The notes under the pieces are model-generated. The model worked only from the letters and a program-made list of their open reading frames with translations, did not search any database and was not told the origin of the DNA. A stretch of DNA of 64,000 nt from Globisporangium splendens. Its lineage: Eukaryota; Oomycota; Peronosporomycetes; Pythiales; Pythiaceae. A program made the position numbers and the translations under genes. Numbering within the stretch: position 1 is the stretch's first letter; every line of letters starts with the position of its first letter. The stretch spans positions 248,001 to 312,000 of the forward strand of contig VFIW01000043.1 in NCBI GenBank assembly GCA_006386115.1. The letters run 5' to 3'. Positions 44,977 to 56,349 of this stretch are shown in pieces.

Positions 44977-45659
44977 TTGGCCAAGGCACCGCGCTCCAAT
45001 GCGAGTCACCCAAGTATCTTCGTAGTTTTTTTGAAGCCATGTTGCGTTGTTTGCGTATCTTTTCGAACCAACACTCACATAAATCTGATTCCGACGGTGT
45101 TTGCTGCTAAGTAGTGTGGCCCACATCGAGGATTGCGAAATCAGATGCTCCGTTTAGTTCCGATTGGAACTTTCAGTCTGTTCAGTTTATTCTGGCATCA
45201 ATTCATTTTCTCCAGACTCAGTTCTGAACCCCGAAAGGAGATGCCTACAAAAAGGCTACTATATCAATAAGCTAAAGCAAATTAGGAACTGCTTTAGTGG
45301 TCATCCCAAGAGCAGACCATTCCAGACCATGCGAGCCTCGATCGAGAACGCATCAACCGTATCGACTATCAGCAGCACCGTTTTCTCCTTTGGCTGCTGT
45401 GCCCGCATCCACAGATCATTCTCTCGAACAAATGGTGCAAGTTGGAAGTAAGCCTCATTTTGTTTCGGGTACCCAATTATTTGTAACTAGCTCTATTTGA
45501 TCCTATCCTGAAAACATTCGCTGAAAGGAGCTCTTTCTCTTTTTTCCTTCCTTTCCCTATTCTGCACTGCGACGAGCCGCTGCATTCCGCATTCGTCCAT
45601 TTGCCACAGGAAAGCGCTGACACCACCCATCCTACTCACTGCATCTTGACATTGTAAGC
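44977..45659. other. Spacer, 683 bp
   Basis: AT-rich, with pyrimidine-rich tracts at about 45530-45560. No exon supported. Confidence 0.5.
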
Positions 45660-46988
45660 ATGGCGCTCTCGGGCAACGTCGCAGTGTTCACGCGCCAGCA
45701 GGCGGCGGCGGTAGCGTCCGCCGTGGACGCGCTCAAGCAGCAGCACCCGCTCGTGGTGGATGTGTGCGTGGTCACCGTCGCGGAAGGCACCGACGTCGCG
45801 CAGACGCTGGCGACCACGAAGGCTTCGACGCCCTTTGACGCCGTCATCGCGTTCAACGAGCAGACCGAGATGCTCTCGACTGAGCTCCACGCGCTCGCGC
45901 CGATCGTCAAGGCTGGCGGCGCGCTCCACGTGTACATCGCCGACGCCACCGAAGACAAGAAGGTAGGGATATCGACGTGTGTGAAGAGCGAAATTGGTAT
46001 CTTTTGGGCACTATTCGTATATGCGGATCTTGTTTTGACGGTATGATTTGGTTTCGTTATTGCGTAGAACTCGATCTTGATGGCGTTGATGATCGGTGGG
46101 TTTGTGGAGACCGTCGTGGACGCGACCGCGACGGAACACGCGGCGTTTTTCCCGGAGCTGAAGACCAACGTGAGCTGCTTCTCGTCCAAGAAGCCGTCGT
46201 TCGAGTCGGGCGCCGCGCTCTCGCTCACCAAGAAGGTGACGACCACGACGACCACTACCACCAGTGCCGCAGTCCCATTGAAGAAGTACGTTGTCATGAC
46301 AATAATGGTATATATGCTATATTGTGGAGGGGGTTTAATTGTGCTGTATGCTGATTATTCTTTTTGCAGGTGGACGGTGTTGGCGGATGAGTTTGATGAT
46401 GAAGACGACGACACGGATGAGATTATCGATGAGGTTCGGAAGCTGCTTGCTGCATCCTTCGAAGTATATGTTGTGTCGTTGGGATCCATTATCTGATATT
46501 TGTGTTTTATTCTCTCTTTAGGACACATTGCTGGACGATACAGACGAAGTGCTCAAGGCTGCTGCGAGCGACTGCGCCCCTGGCGTCGGTGGCAAGAAGC
46601 GCGCCTGCAAGAACTGCACGTGCGGGTACGGATGTGCATATTTTAACATTGATTTTGTATATATCGCTGAAATTGTCGAACTAATATGTTTATTGTGCAC
46701 CAAACAGGCTGAAGGACGCAGAAGACAATGAGAAGCCCGTGGTGTCGGACAAGGAGCTTTCGCAGATGGTTTCCGGCTGTGGCAACGTACGCAACCCTCG
46801 TGTTTATATGGCAAAGGTTCGCGGTGTAAGCAGCATGGATTGATCACAATATTTCAATGTGTGATGTGTTTCTGTAGTGCTTCAAGGGCGACGCGTTCCG
46901 ATGCGGAAGCTGCCCGTTCTTGGGCAAGCCTGCGTTCAAGCCCGGCATGGAGAAGGTGCTTCTCAACTTGGATGCGGATGATTTTTAA
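45660..46988 (+). CDS. DRE2: CIAPIN1/anamorsin (Dre2), cytosolic Fe-S assembly, six exons
   Basis: Exons 45660..45962, 46068..46285, 46370..46433, 46522..46625, 46708..46786, 46878..46988 give 292 residues. Dre2 passes electrons from Tah18 to early steps of cytosolic Fe-S cluster assembly. The amino part is a degenerate methyltransferase-like fold. The linker carries EIIDEDTLLDD as in the family. Two Fe-S motifs are complete: [11 protein letters not shown] (with an upstream Cys in DCAPG) and the twin CX2C block [20 protein letters not shown] with KPAFKPG. The carboxy end is [11 protein letters not shown], the usual acidic tail with a final aromatic. The exon 3 donor (GTTCGG at 46434) is weak but gives the conserved IDEDTLLD join. 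Confidence 0.93.
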
Positions 46989-48523
46989 GCGAACACACAA
47001 GCGAACACTGTGCTTTACATAATGGCTGCGTAGAGTTCCAAAGAAACAAGGGAAACAAGAAGCAGGGTAATGGTGCACACTTGACGCTTAACGAGAGTCC
47101 CCATTCATTTTGAGTTACTTCGATTGGTACCTTTTTGTGTGCGCGTTTGCTTTTCTCCTTTGGTCCCGCATCAGAAGCTTTCGGCAAAATAAAAAGCAAC
47201 GCGTCTCAAGCAGGCAGAGTTAGAGAGCCTTCTTTTAAGATGGCGGATGCAGAGTGTGAGATAATTTGCTCTTTGTCGCAAAAGGTCGACCACAACATGG
47301 TCGAATCTTCCGGAATCGCTGACGAGATCTAAGCAGCAGCTGGAGAGTGGCTGCAATGGTTGAGATACTTCAATTGCGGTGTTCGCTTGGCTGCCAGAAG
47401 CGGAAATCCTGCTTGAGCCCCTCCTACGGTTGGTGAGCCGAGCACCAACATGTTGTGGGCAAATATCATTTCCTGCTCAATGCAACTGGAAACGCAGCGA
47501 TCATTTTGAAGCAGCGCACCTGCTAAAGTCTTCAGAGCCGCACAGGAAGTTCAGCTCGCGTTGGTGCAGCCAGAGTGACGGGATCGTTGAAGACGATCGT
47601 GCGTCACCAGGAAGCCTTGGGATTGTTGTCAAATGCCGGCTTCAAAAATGGCAGTCGGGGTCTCTGGCATAGAACTCGACCACCAATGTCCTCGCCACGT
47701 TCGCCGCATCTTTGAAGAACGTCTTGCATTCTGTGAGCGTGAGTCTTCTTGCGATACGCGAAGAAGAACGAATTTGAGGAACTACAGCATCGCTTCATGA
47801 TTCTCTCTTGTGCTGGAGACAGCTTCTTCGCAACCAGCACAACATGTCGCGAGTTGCGATCGCGCTTACTTCGTCGTTCCACCCACACTGGCAACGTAAA
47901 CCGTACGTCATGCACGGCGGTAATACGCGCTACTCGCTCTCTTGTCTGAAGCGAAAAGAGTCGCGAAGCAAAACAAAAACGTGCGCATTCGCGTCACTTG
48001 CGCCACCGAAGAGCTCATGCACATGAACGCAAACAGCCCGTGAGCAGCATATTGTTGGCACCGCGAAGCACCCGAGTGGTGGACCGCTGTCGCAGTATTT
48101 AAAGCCATGTGTCGGTCGCTTGGTCTGCGCGATTGGACGTCATCCCCGATCTTAGCGTCCTTGCTGCGACCATGCTGTTCGCTTGTTTTGTCCGAACTTC
48201 AAGCTGAAGTCCAGATAAGTTGATGTTGCTTTCGATGAAGTGTGTCGCTAAGTACGCTTTTACCTCATCTCAAGTCTCGAAGCATTCTTCTCAAAATCAG
48301 AAATAGATTATTTTCATAGAGTGCTTGTCTCAGTCATAAGAAAGGACATAAAGTACGGTCGTGTGGTTGTTGTTAAGTACGGTTATCGTAATCCTGTGTT
48401 GCGTATGTCGTTCAGAAATGCGCGCGCACCATAATCCCAATCGGGAGAAGGAAGCGCAGCGTCGTCAGTGCTCCTCATTCCTCGTCCGCGCGCGTGCGTC
48501 TCACACAGAAAAACAGAGCGAGG
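46989..48523. other. Gene-poor spacer, 1.5 kb
   Basis: No intact gene found. Short open frames on the minus strand between about 47170 and 47915 have a coding-like look (for example KKLSPAQERIMKRC), but they are broken by stops and match nothing I know; a decayed gene is possible. The last about 350 bp should hold the PhoD copy 2 promoter. Confidence 0.4.
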
Positions 48524-50357
48524 ATGCAACTGAAGACGACGCTGCTGGCCGCGCTCTGCCTGGGCAGCGTGGCATGGACGACCACCGCAGCCGAGGACGC
48601 GAAGACACCGCGCGTGCCGAGCGTGCACGACATTGCCAAGCCGCTCTCCAAGATCGCGTTCGGCTCGTGCAACGACCAGAGCATGGAGCAGCCGCTCTGG
48701 AAGAACATCGCGTCGCATGATCCCGAGCTCTGGCTCTGGATGGGCGACAATGTACGTGTTGCGCATGATGCGATGGCGTTTGAATAGCGGATAGTGCTAA
48801 TGGATGCTGTTGTAATGTGACAGATCTATGCGGATATGAGGGAGCACGGCGAACCGAAGCCGACCAAGATGTTCACGGAAGCCACGAGCGAAGTGCTGCT
48901 GAAGCGATACGCGTACGTCGTTTGTCATTTCACGATCCAGCCAATGAGGGAACTCTCCACTAACACGCCTCTTACGCATGGTGCCGTTTATCGGACGATT
49001 ACAGAAAGCTGTTGGCAAACCCGGATTACGGTTCGTTTGTGAACAAGACGCCCGTGATTGGCATCTGGGACGACCATGATTTCGGGATCAACGACGCCGA
49101 CAAGCGCTACACGTATCGCAACGAAAGCCAGCAGATCTTTCTAGATTTCATGAATGAACCAAAGGACTCGCCGCGTCGCAAGCAAGAGGTACGTAAAGCA
49201 TTTGGTCTTCTCTTCTGCATGCTGTTGGGTTTATGCGATGGTTTACTGATATGCCTTTGCGATTGCGCGAATTGCTATCGCACCAGGGCATTTACACGTC
49301 CTACACGGTCGGCACGGGCGACCAGACCGTCAAGTTCATCCTGGTCGACAACCGATACAACCGCGATCCGTATGGCTCTGTGGACGGCACGTTCTTGGGC
49401 GAAGCGCAGTGGACGTGGCTCGAAAACGAACTCATGACGACGACTGCCGCGTTCAACGTGATCGTCTCGGGGATCCAGATCCTGCCTGCCGATCGACCGC
49501 CACTTGCAGAGAGCTGGCACCGATTCCCGAACCAGCGCGAACGACTTTTGAAGCTCCTCTTGGCGTCGAACGCGAAAGGAGTGATTTTGCTGAGGTACGC
49601 TTTGGGATTCCTGCGAATATAAGCGCAAAAGTGCTGGTTTTGTGTTGTTGTTGTTGGTGGTGGTGGTGGTACTGATTCGTGTGTCTGGTCGTGCTATGCA
49701 GTGGAGATGTTCACTTTGGAGAGATCAACCAAGTCGTGTGCTCAAATGGCGACAACGTTTTCACTGAGATCACGAGCTCTGGGATGACGCACAGTTGGGT
49801 ACGCATGATCTCGAATCTCGTTGTCTCTGCATCCAATATCATGAGGTACTTACTTACGCCGTGCATGTCTTTTCTTTCGATGCTTTCAGATGCAATTCCA
49901 TAATCCAGAGATCAAGTTCTTCCCAGCCATACTGTTCACGTTTGCGAACCTTCTGCTGCACTGGGAGTTCCGACCGTCACACGATTCACTCTACGGCTAC
50001 ATCAACTGGGGCAAGATCGAGTTTGACTGGGACGCCAAGCCATACCCCGTCGCGAGTGTTAGGGTTCGCGGCCGCGACGACGAAGTGAAGCTGCAACACG
50101 AATTCGAGTCCAAGCCCTCGTTCTCGGCCACGCCAGGCGAGGACGTGATCGAGTGCCGACCGCCTCGCCAGATCGAGCCGTGGCGTCGCATTTTCTGGCA
50201 AGGCACGCTTGTAGCCACGATCGGGTTCTTTTTGCTGTCGATTCTGTCGAGCGGGATCATTCTGCTGTGGCTCATTTGGTATTTTGCGACGAAGCTGTTC
50301 TCGTTGCTCGCCGGATCGACACGAAAGGAGTTTGGAAAGAAGGAAAAGACGAACTAG
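48524..50357 (+). CDS. PhoD-like metallophosphatase, copy 2, six exons
   Basis: Exons 48524..48751, 48824..48912, 49005..49188, 49287..49594, 49702..49798, 49890..50357 give 457 residues. Signal peptide (MQLKTTLLAALCLGSVAWTT). Same landmarks as copy 1: AFGSCNDQ, LWLWMGDN, IGIWDDHDFGIND, FLDFMNEPKD, VKFILVDNRY, SGDVHFGEINQ, EITSSGMTHSW. The carboxy membrane helix (TLVATIGFFLLSILSSGII...) is followed by a basic tail ending in KKEKTN. It lacks two introns present in copy 1: after DDHDFG and inside DNRY. The intron between exons 4 and 5 holds a TTG/GGT-rich simple repeat at 49641-49670. The stop TAG is followed one base later by a strong GTACGT donor (see findings). Confidence 0.87.
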
Positions 50358-50564
50358 AGTACGTGCACTTCTTTTTTGGAGGGGGGAGGAAACAAGCTTC
50401 CTCTCTTTGTATATGCATACGCTATTTTTTTGATTGAGATTGCTGAATGGCACTTGGGATGTAAGGCCAAAATATAGATCTTTGCTTTTGAAAAGTCGTG
50501 TGTTGTCTTCACACTGACAGGCTTCGAGAAGGCAGAAAGAGAAGACGAGAACGAGTCCAAGGGA

Positions 50565-53270
50565 ATGCTGGATTTGGTCGAGCAGTATCGGCAGAAGCAA
50601 CTGTACCAGCGGGTCTACGAGAAGCGATTGGTCGCCATCGAGGCACAGGAGGCCGAGCTCCGCCGCGACAATGCGCTGCGCGAAGAAGTTGAGCGCAATA
50701 TGAAAGACTTTGTGGCAACGTTCCTGCAAAGTCGATACCGAGGCTGGAAGGGGCGTTGCATCGCGGCAGTCGTTCGGCAGCGACACCATGCCGCCATTTG
50801 CATGCAACGCATCGCTCGGGGTGTCTTGGCTCGACGACTGGCTGGTCGAGAGCGCCGCAAGCTTCGGCAGGTGCTTCACAGTCCAGTGGCGCTCAGGTTG
50901 CTTCTCGAACGGTCGACTCTGGTGCGCACCGTGAAGAACTGGCAGGAGCTGCTCGACTCGCACACCAACGAATATTTCTACTTCCATGTGTTCACACACG
51001 ACTCGCAATGGCTCCCACCGGAGCCGTACCAAGAGTTTTTAGTGTGCAGGTGGCCCGAGTGCGAGTTTACAGCGAAGACGATCCACGAGATCCACGAACA
51101 CTACCGAACGCTGCACATTTGGTATTGCCCCGTGTGCATGGCCAAGGTGTCGACATGGACGTTCCCAATGTGCCCGATCTGCCGCAGCGTGTGCAGCCAC
51201 GACCCAGCCACAGGAGAGATCCTTGGACCTGGTGAAATGCAGTTGCACGCCATTAAAGAAGCTAAAGATGCAGACGAGGAGAGGAAGCGCCAGAAAGAAG
51301 AACTGCTGCAGCATCGCATGATGTACTGGGCCGAGTTGACTGCGCAGGAGGACACATTCCACGTCCGATTTCGACGCAAGAAGAGCAAACTTGGCTTTGG
51401 TGGAGGAAAATCGACTGCTACAGCTGCTGCAGGAATGCAGCCTGCGTCTGGTGCCCAAGTTGAAAATAGTAGCAGTATAAAGCTATCGGAGGAAGACGCC
51501 GAGATCCTGAAATTCGCGACGATGGATCCGTCGCTGGTGCAGGTCAAGTGGATTACGTCCTGCCAACGGAAAATCAAAGAAAGCTGCGTGTTTGCGAAGT
51601 CGTTCTTGCCGTTTGGGAGCTTGTACGTCGGCGATTTTACGCCCAGCGATCGAAAATTCGACGGATTTGGCGAGATTTTGTACACGAATGGCGGGAAATA
51701 TGTCGATCAGTGGAAGGACAATCTCCGCACAGGCAAGGGCATCTACCAGAGTCCAGGCGGCGACGAGTACGTTGGCGAGTGGCTGGACGGACGGAAGCAT
51801 GGCATAGGCATTTTCACACGCGCGAGTGGCGAGCGCTATATTGGTCAGTTTGTCCAGGGCCACTTCCACGGCCTCGGCGTGTACTTTGCCGTGAACGGTG
51901 GCAAGTATGAAGGCGAATTCGCTAACGGTCAGCCGAGCGGTCATGGGAAATTCAAAAAGGTGAATGGAGATCGATTCGTTGGTATGACCGTGAATGGGAA
52001 AGCCCATGGAGTTGGGATCATCGCGAAAGCCGATGGCGACGTGTACAAAGGGGAATGGGAGAACGATTACCGGCACGGCCGCGGCGTGTGCTTTTACCCG
52101 AACGGCGCAGTCTACTCGGGCGAGTGGTGGCATGGCCGCTGGAGCGGCTCTGGCGTCTACATCTCCAGCGAGGGGATCCGGTACATTGGCGAGTTCGAGA
52201 ACGGCGAGAAACACGGCAAGGGCAAGCTCGTGCTGGACAATGGCGACATCTTTGACGGCTATTTCGTCCACGATGCTGCCCATGGCGAAGGTCCAACGAA
52301 AGGAGTGTATCGCTTCCACGCGAGTGGGAACATGTACATTGGCGGATGGGTGCGTAACAAGCGCGAGGGGAAAGAAACCTACAAGTTTCGCGACGGGAGC
52401 GTCTTCACCGGGTATTTCCACGACGACCATGCTCAGGGTCGTGGGAAAATGGTGTACGCCAACGGCAACGTGTACAAGGGCGAGTTTCTACGAGCTGAGA
52501 AGCACGGACACGGTGTGTACCATTGGGTGAATGGGAGTGTGTACGATGGTGAGTTCGAGCATGGACTGATCCACGGCTTTGGCAAGATGGTGTACGCAAG
52601 CGGACATCGCTACGAAGGCCACTGGACAGAGAACAAGAAGTACGGCGTCGGCACGTTTTTCTATCACTGTGGCGACAGATACGCTGGCGAGTGGGACGCT
52701 GATCATCGTCATGGGAGGGGAAAATTCACGTGGAACCCCGACACGCCGCTCGAAGAAAGCTACGACGGGGTTTGGGACCTCGATCGCCGGCATGGACGTG
52801 GCGTCTATCGGTACGCGGATGGCACTGTGTATGATGGCGAGTGGATCTATGGGAAACGAGAGGGCCACGCGACGTTCCGCTGGCCGAATGGCGATGTCTA
52901 CGACAGCCATTTTGAAAACGAGATGCAGCATGGAGTTGGCAGCTTCCATTGCGCGTCGACCGGCGGTGTGTACGAGGGCGAGTGGGTCCACAACGTTCGT
53001 GAGGGCCATGGGAGACTCGTCTACGCCAGTGGGAAAGCGTTTAAAGGCACTTTCCACGAGGGACATCGTCATGGCAGCGATGTGATGACGTACCCAGATG
53101 GTAGCAGCTTCAAAGGCACGTGGAACCGCGACAAAAAGCATGGTGGCGGAACGTACCAACTCCACGTCGCTGGTGGAGCTGAAGGAGGAGCGAGCCAAGA
53201 TAAAGATGGGTCGTCTGATCCTCGCAAAAATGAGACCGAGACACTGCATATCCGGGTATTTGGGTACTAG
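50565..53270 (+). CDS. IQ and MORN-repeat protein
   Basis: 901 residues from the ATG at 50565. Residues 1-45 form a charged helix. Two IQ-like motifs lie at about 50-95 (LQSRYRGWKGRCIAAVVRQR and AICMQRIARGVLARRLAG), probably binding calmodulin. A Cys/His-rich segment at about 158-215 (CRWPECEF ... HEHYRTLH, then CPVC..CPIC) could hold one or two zinc sites. From about 358 to 865 come some 20 MORN repeats (YxGxxxxGxxHGxG type), which form elongated membrane- or cytoskeleton-associated beta structures. The frame is open 14 codons upstream of the ATG to an AG acceptor at 50520, so an upstream exon is likely; the ATG given is a minimum. Only 207 bp separate it from PhoD copy 2. Confidence 0.88.
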   Translation: MLDLVEQYRQKQLYQRVYEKRLVAIEAQEAELRRDNALREEVERNMKDFVATFLQSRYRGWKGRCIAAVVRQRHHAAICMQRIARGVLARRLAGRERRKLRQVLHSPVALRLLLERSTLVRTVKNWQELLDSHTNEYFYFHVFTHDSQWLPPEPYQEFLVCRWPECEFTAKTIHEIHEHYRTLHIWYCPVCMAKVSTWTFPMCPICRSVCSHDPATGEILGPGEMQLHAIKEAKDADEERKRQKEELLQHRMMYWAELTAQEDTFHVRFRRKKSKLGFGGGKSTATAAAGMQPASGAQVENSSSIKLSEEDAEILKFATMDPSLVQVKWITSCQRKIKESCVFAKSFLPFGSLYVGDFTPSDRKFDGFGEILYTNGGKYVDQWKDNLRTGKGIYQSPGGDEYVGEWLDGRKHGIGIFTRASGERYIGQFVQGHFHGLGVYFAVNGGKYEGEFANGQPSGHGKFKKVNGDRFVGMTVNGKAHGVGIIAKADGDVYKGEWENDYRHGRGVCFYPNGAVYSGEWWHGRWSGSGVYISSEGIRYIGEFENGEKHGKGKLVLDNGDIFDGYFVHDAAHGEGPTKGVYRFHASGNMYIGGWVRNKREGKETYKFRDGSVFTGYFHDDHAQGRGKMVYANGNVYKGEFLRAEKHGHGVYHWVNGSVYDGEFEHGLIHGFGKMVYASGHRYEGHWTENKKYGVGTFFYHCGDRYAGEWDADHRHGRGKFTWNPDTPLEESYDGVWDLDRRHGRGVYRYADGTVYDGEWIYGKREGHATFRWPNGDVYDSHFENEMQHGVGSFHCASTGGVYEGEWVHNVREGHGRLVYASGKAFKGTFHEGHRHGSDVMTYPDGSSFKGTWNRDKKHGGGTYQLHVAGGAEGGASQDKDGSSDPRKNETETLHIRVFGY

Positions 53271-54130
53271 AGGGCAATCGCGACGAACTCGACTGGACTT
53301 GCATCAAAGTCAGTTGTGGTGGTGGTGAGCTTGTTGGGTTAACCACTAAATCGGCGAACAGATCAGATGAGCCACATTGAACCCAAAGCGGAATGATTGA
53401 GTGCGGTGCTGGTGGTATTGCCACGGTCCTCCGATTTCGAGCAGTCCGGAAGATCTGGATTCTGTTTTCTTCTGCGTTCGGACAATCTCAAATCAACTGC
53501 GAGTCAGAGTTCTCGGCGACAGGCGCTCACTTGACACAGTCAGGTGGATGGATACCTGGCATCCTCGCTGTGGTAAGATGCCAGCAGTTCAGCTTGCTGG
53601 TGGTGATAATTGTTCGACAAACGGGACGACCACTTAGGCACTAGCTTGATCCCACTCGCTCATCCATTTCAACCCACCAGCATTGTCTCGCGAGGATGTT
53701 GCATCCCTCATCCGTGGATAATTTCAAAAAGAGAAACAAATAAAGTCACCACTCGATCCAGGTCGACAACCTTAGAAAAAGGAGCTCACACGTTTCAGCA
53801 TTGCGTTCGCGAGCTGTTGTTGTGAACGGCCGTTGCGGGCTAAGAAGCAGTTTGCCTCAGCCATTCGTAGCACGAAGCATCACGCACGCTGGGTACACAT
53901 TGAAACTCCTCTAGATTTTAGATTTTCTGTAGAAAGCAGCTCTGAACCGGACTGAAGCGGGTGGGTGCCTGCGTGTCTTGTCAACGTTAACCCCTGCGCA
54001 AGAGCGATTCATTTTGCAATTTTCCAACCTCCAGTCAAGTGTCTCGTCCTCACACACGCACACACATACACCCTGTTACAACCTTGTTTCAGTCCCCAGG
54101 TCTCGAGACCACCCGTTCAGCATCTGCATC
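53271..54130. other. Spacer, 860 bp
   Basis: Holds the promoter of EF-hand/ZZ copy A, which differs from the promoter shared by copies B and C. The frame of copy A stays open back to 53978 but has no ATG before 54131. No other exon seen. Confidence 0.5.
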
Positions 54131-55438
54131 ATGCCGAATCATAACGTGTATGCGTTCCTGGATGAAATGGTGCGCGAGTATGAGGAGAAGCTAGTGCTCC
54201 AACTTGCTGCTCAAGTGTTCTCCGAAAACAAACGCGGCGACGTCGTCCCGAATGTCCAAGTGATCCGTCTTCTCACCGACCAGTTTCTCTGTGGAACGTT
54301 TCCGAGGCAAGCTGTACTCAAACTCGTTGCCAAGTACGACGTCGATGAAAGCGGAGCGCTCGACGCTCAAGAAATGCTGCAACTGATGCGGCACTTGAAC
54401 TATAGCACTGGTTGCTGCGACGAGTGCTACGAACCGATCGGCGAAGGCGAACACGGCTATAGGTGCATGAACAGCGCGTGCTATGACGTTGGCTACTATT
54501 TGTGTTCGTTTTGTTACACAAATCGGCACCGTTCCGTCCACAGAAGCCACCTGTTTTCTCTGGTATCCGGCATCAACGACGAAGCTGTTTTCCCACCCGG
54601 TACTGGATCATTTCTCATGGGGCAAGTCACGAGCCTTTTTTCGGAACTGGATGCCGACAATAGTGGAACGGTCACGCACAAAGAGTTCAGGATTCATTTC
54701 CGCGAGCAAGGCTTTCAAGAAGCTCTAATCGATCACTTGCTGCAGTTCGATCTCGACGGCGACGGCATGATCTCGATCAAGGAGCTGACGTATCTAGTGG
54801 TGGGCTTGAGCACGACTCGAGTATGTCACGAGTGTCACCGCTACGAGCTGGTCGGATCAAAATGCTTGAAGAGCTGCTTGGAATGTACAGCTGGCTACAA
54901 CATCTGCAACGATTGCTACAAGACCAATCGCCGACACAACCACCCGCATAGCCTTTTCAAATACGCAGAGACGTTCCAACTGTGCGAGACTGGGTTGTTC
55001 TACCAGCGCCAGTACGACGGCACTTTGGAGCTGCGCGTCGCTGACCGTCGTCTGTTCGATCTCTACGGTCCATTCATCCAGGACAAGATGCAACGAAAGC
55101 TTGTTCTAGGCGGCACCAGCGAGTCGTCCAAATCACCCCAACGCCAAAGAGATTTCAAACCAAGGACGAGCTACGCTGCAGAAGACGTCGGTGCGAGCAT
55201 TGGTAAGGGGATTGGAGAGTATCTTGCCGCGGAATATCTGTCTGAAGATAATCAAGATGCTAGTGCATCCGCAGTCGAAGGAATCGGGCGCATCGCTGGG
55301 GTGGTTGCAGACATTTTCCTCCCAGGCGTGAGCGTTCTCGTATGGGCGGGCATCAAGATGCTCAAAGGAGCGTTCAAGATGTACTGGAAGATGGCATCTC
55401 CACAGAAAAAAATGCTGAAGGCAGCGTCTACATACTGA
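54131..55438 (+). CDS. EF-hand and ZZ zinc-finger protein, copy A
   Basis: 435 residues, intronless. EF-hand loops at 70-81 (DVDESGALDAQE), 174-185 (DADNSGTVTHKE) and 207-218 (DLDGDGMISIKE) all have full calcium ligands. A ZZ-type zinc finger lies at about 95-145 (CDECYEPIGE ... CMNSACYDVGYYLCSFCY with HRSVHRSH). A second ZZ lies at 232-275 (CHECHRYEL ... CLECTAGYNICNDCYKTNRR). The end (about 355-435) is Gly/Ala-rich and hydrophobic (GRIAGVVADIFLPGVSVLVW), perhaps membrane-associating. Calcium-regulated protein binding through ZZ is a plausible role; no known orthologue comes to mind. The coding sequence is identical to copy B in every stretch I compared. Confidence 0.9.
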   Translation: MPNHNVYAFLDEMVREYEEKLVLQLAAQVFSENKRGDVVPNVQVIRLLTDQFLCGTFPRQAVLKLVAKYDVDESGALDAQEMLQLMRHLNYSTGCCDECYEPIGEGEHGYRCMNSACYDVGYYLCSFCYTNRHRSVHRSHLFSLVSGINDEAVFPPGTGSFLMGQVTSLFSELDADNSGTVTHKEFRIHFREQGFQEALIDHLLQFDLDGDGMISIKELTYLVVGLSTTRVCHECHRYELVGSKCLKSCLECTAGYNICNDCYKTNRRHNHPHSLFKYAETFQLCETGLFYQRQYDGTLELRVADRRLFDLYGPFIQDKMQRKLVLGGTSESSKSPQRQRDFKPRTSYAAEDVGASIGKGIGEYLAAEYLSEDNQDASASAVEGIGRIAGVVADIFLPGVSVLVWAGIKMLKGAFKMYWKMASPQKKMLKAASTY

Positions 55439-56349
55439 CAGTCCTCTTGACGCTAAAATTTCTTGGCCCAGAATCAACTTCTCACATACACTATGTATAT
55501 AAAGAAGGACCGAATTGGGGTGTTTCGTCACTACAATTGCTGTGTTTCAAAAACACACTACACAGCAATGTGATCCAACTTACCCAAACTCTTGACATTA
55601 CCGAAACGGAATGAAACAACTCACCGAACTCGCCTGTCACGTGAATGGTCACTTGAATAACTCACCCTTTAATCTCCAGTAGGTTCATGCAGCTGTCGAT
55701 CTCTTTCGGTGGGTACCTTCCGCAGGGTTCACCACACCGTTTCATAGACCTCTCTCTTTGATCCTTCTCGAATGCTACCTCGTGGCCATTTCATCACCAG
55801 ACGATGTGCGCGTGTTCACACAGCAGCTGGCAATGCAACAGACGAGCCCCTGATCACAACCATCTCGGGATTTTCTCGTGCCTGAGGCAACTTCAAGTTT
55901 TTCTCCCATGCTTCCTATTCGCCATGCTCAATGCACTTGGACCATCCTTGATCGAAACTCGGTTCAGCAAAATAAGCCTCTCAATTCCATTCCGCCATTT
56001 TCTTCGATGCGTGGTCCTGAACAGTATGGACTACGTTTCAGACAAATGCAACCCGACCACGTTTTTTTCTTTCCAAATCTCGCGTCAGTAGTTAGCAGAC
56101 GAGCAGTCGCTCCAAACACTTTAGACGCAGCATAAATACCTCACTTCAAAACTAACCCCCAAGCACGTTCGAAGTTCCAACGGCACCAAAAGCAGGAGCA
56201 TTTTCGGGACGTCTTCATTTACTGCTGCGCCTACGGACGTCACAGCTGCTCATTTCGGAATTTCCCACCTCCAGTCTCAAGCATCTCGTCAGCATTATCC
56301 CGTCGCCTTATTGCCGAGTCTGAAGGCCACCACTTCACTAAAACAGACC
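55439..56349. other. Spacer A-B, 911 bp, repeated exactly as spacer B-C
   Basis: Contains the 3' region of copy A and the promoter of copy B. The same 911 bp recur at 57658..58568. Small open frames inside are identical in both spacers only because the DNA is; I see no support for coding. Confidence 0.7.

Noticed and set aside
51483..52430. Minus-strand frame opposite the MORN repeats
   Set aside because: Antisense of repetitive Gly/Tyr/His codons; no family resemblance.
53978..54130. N-terminal extension of EF-hand/ZZ copy A
   Set aside because: The frame is open but starts without ATG and is absent from copies B and C, which share the ATG at the repeat border.
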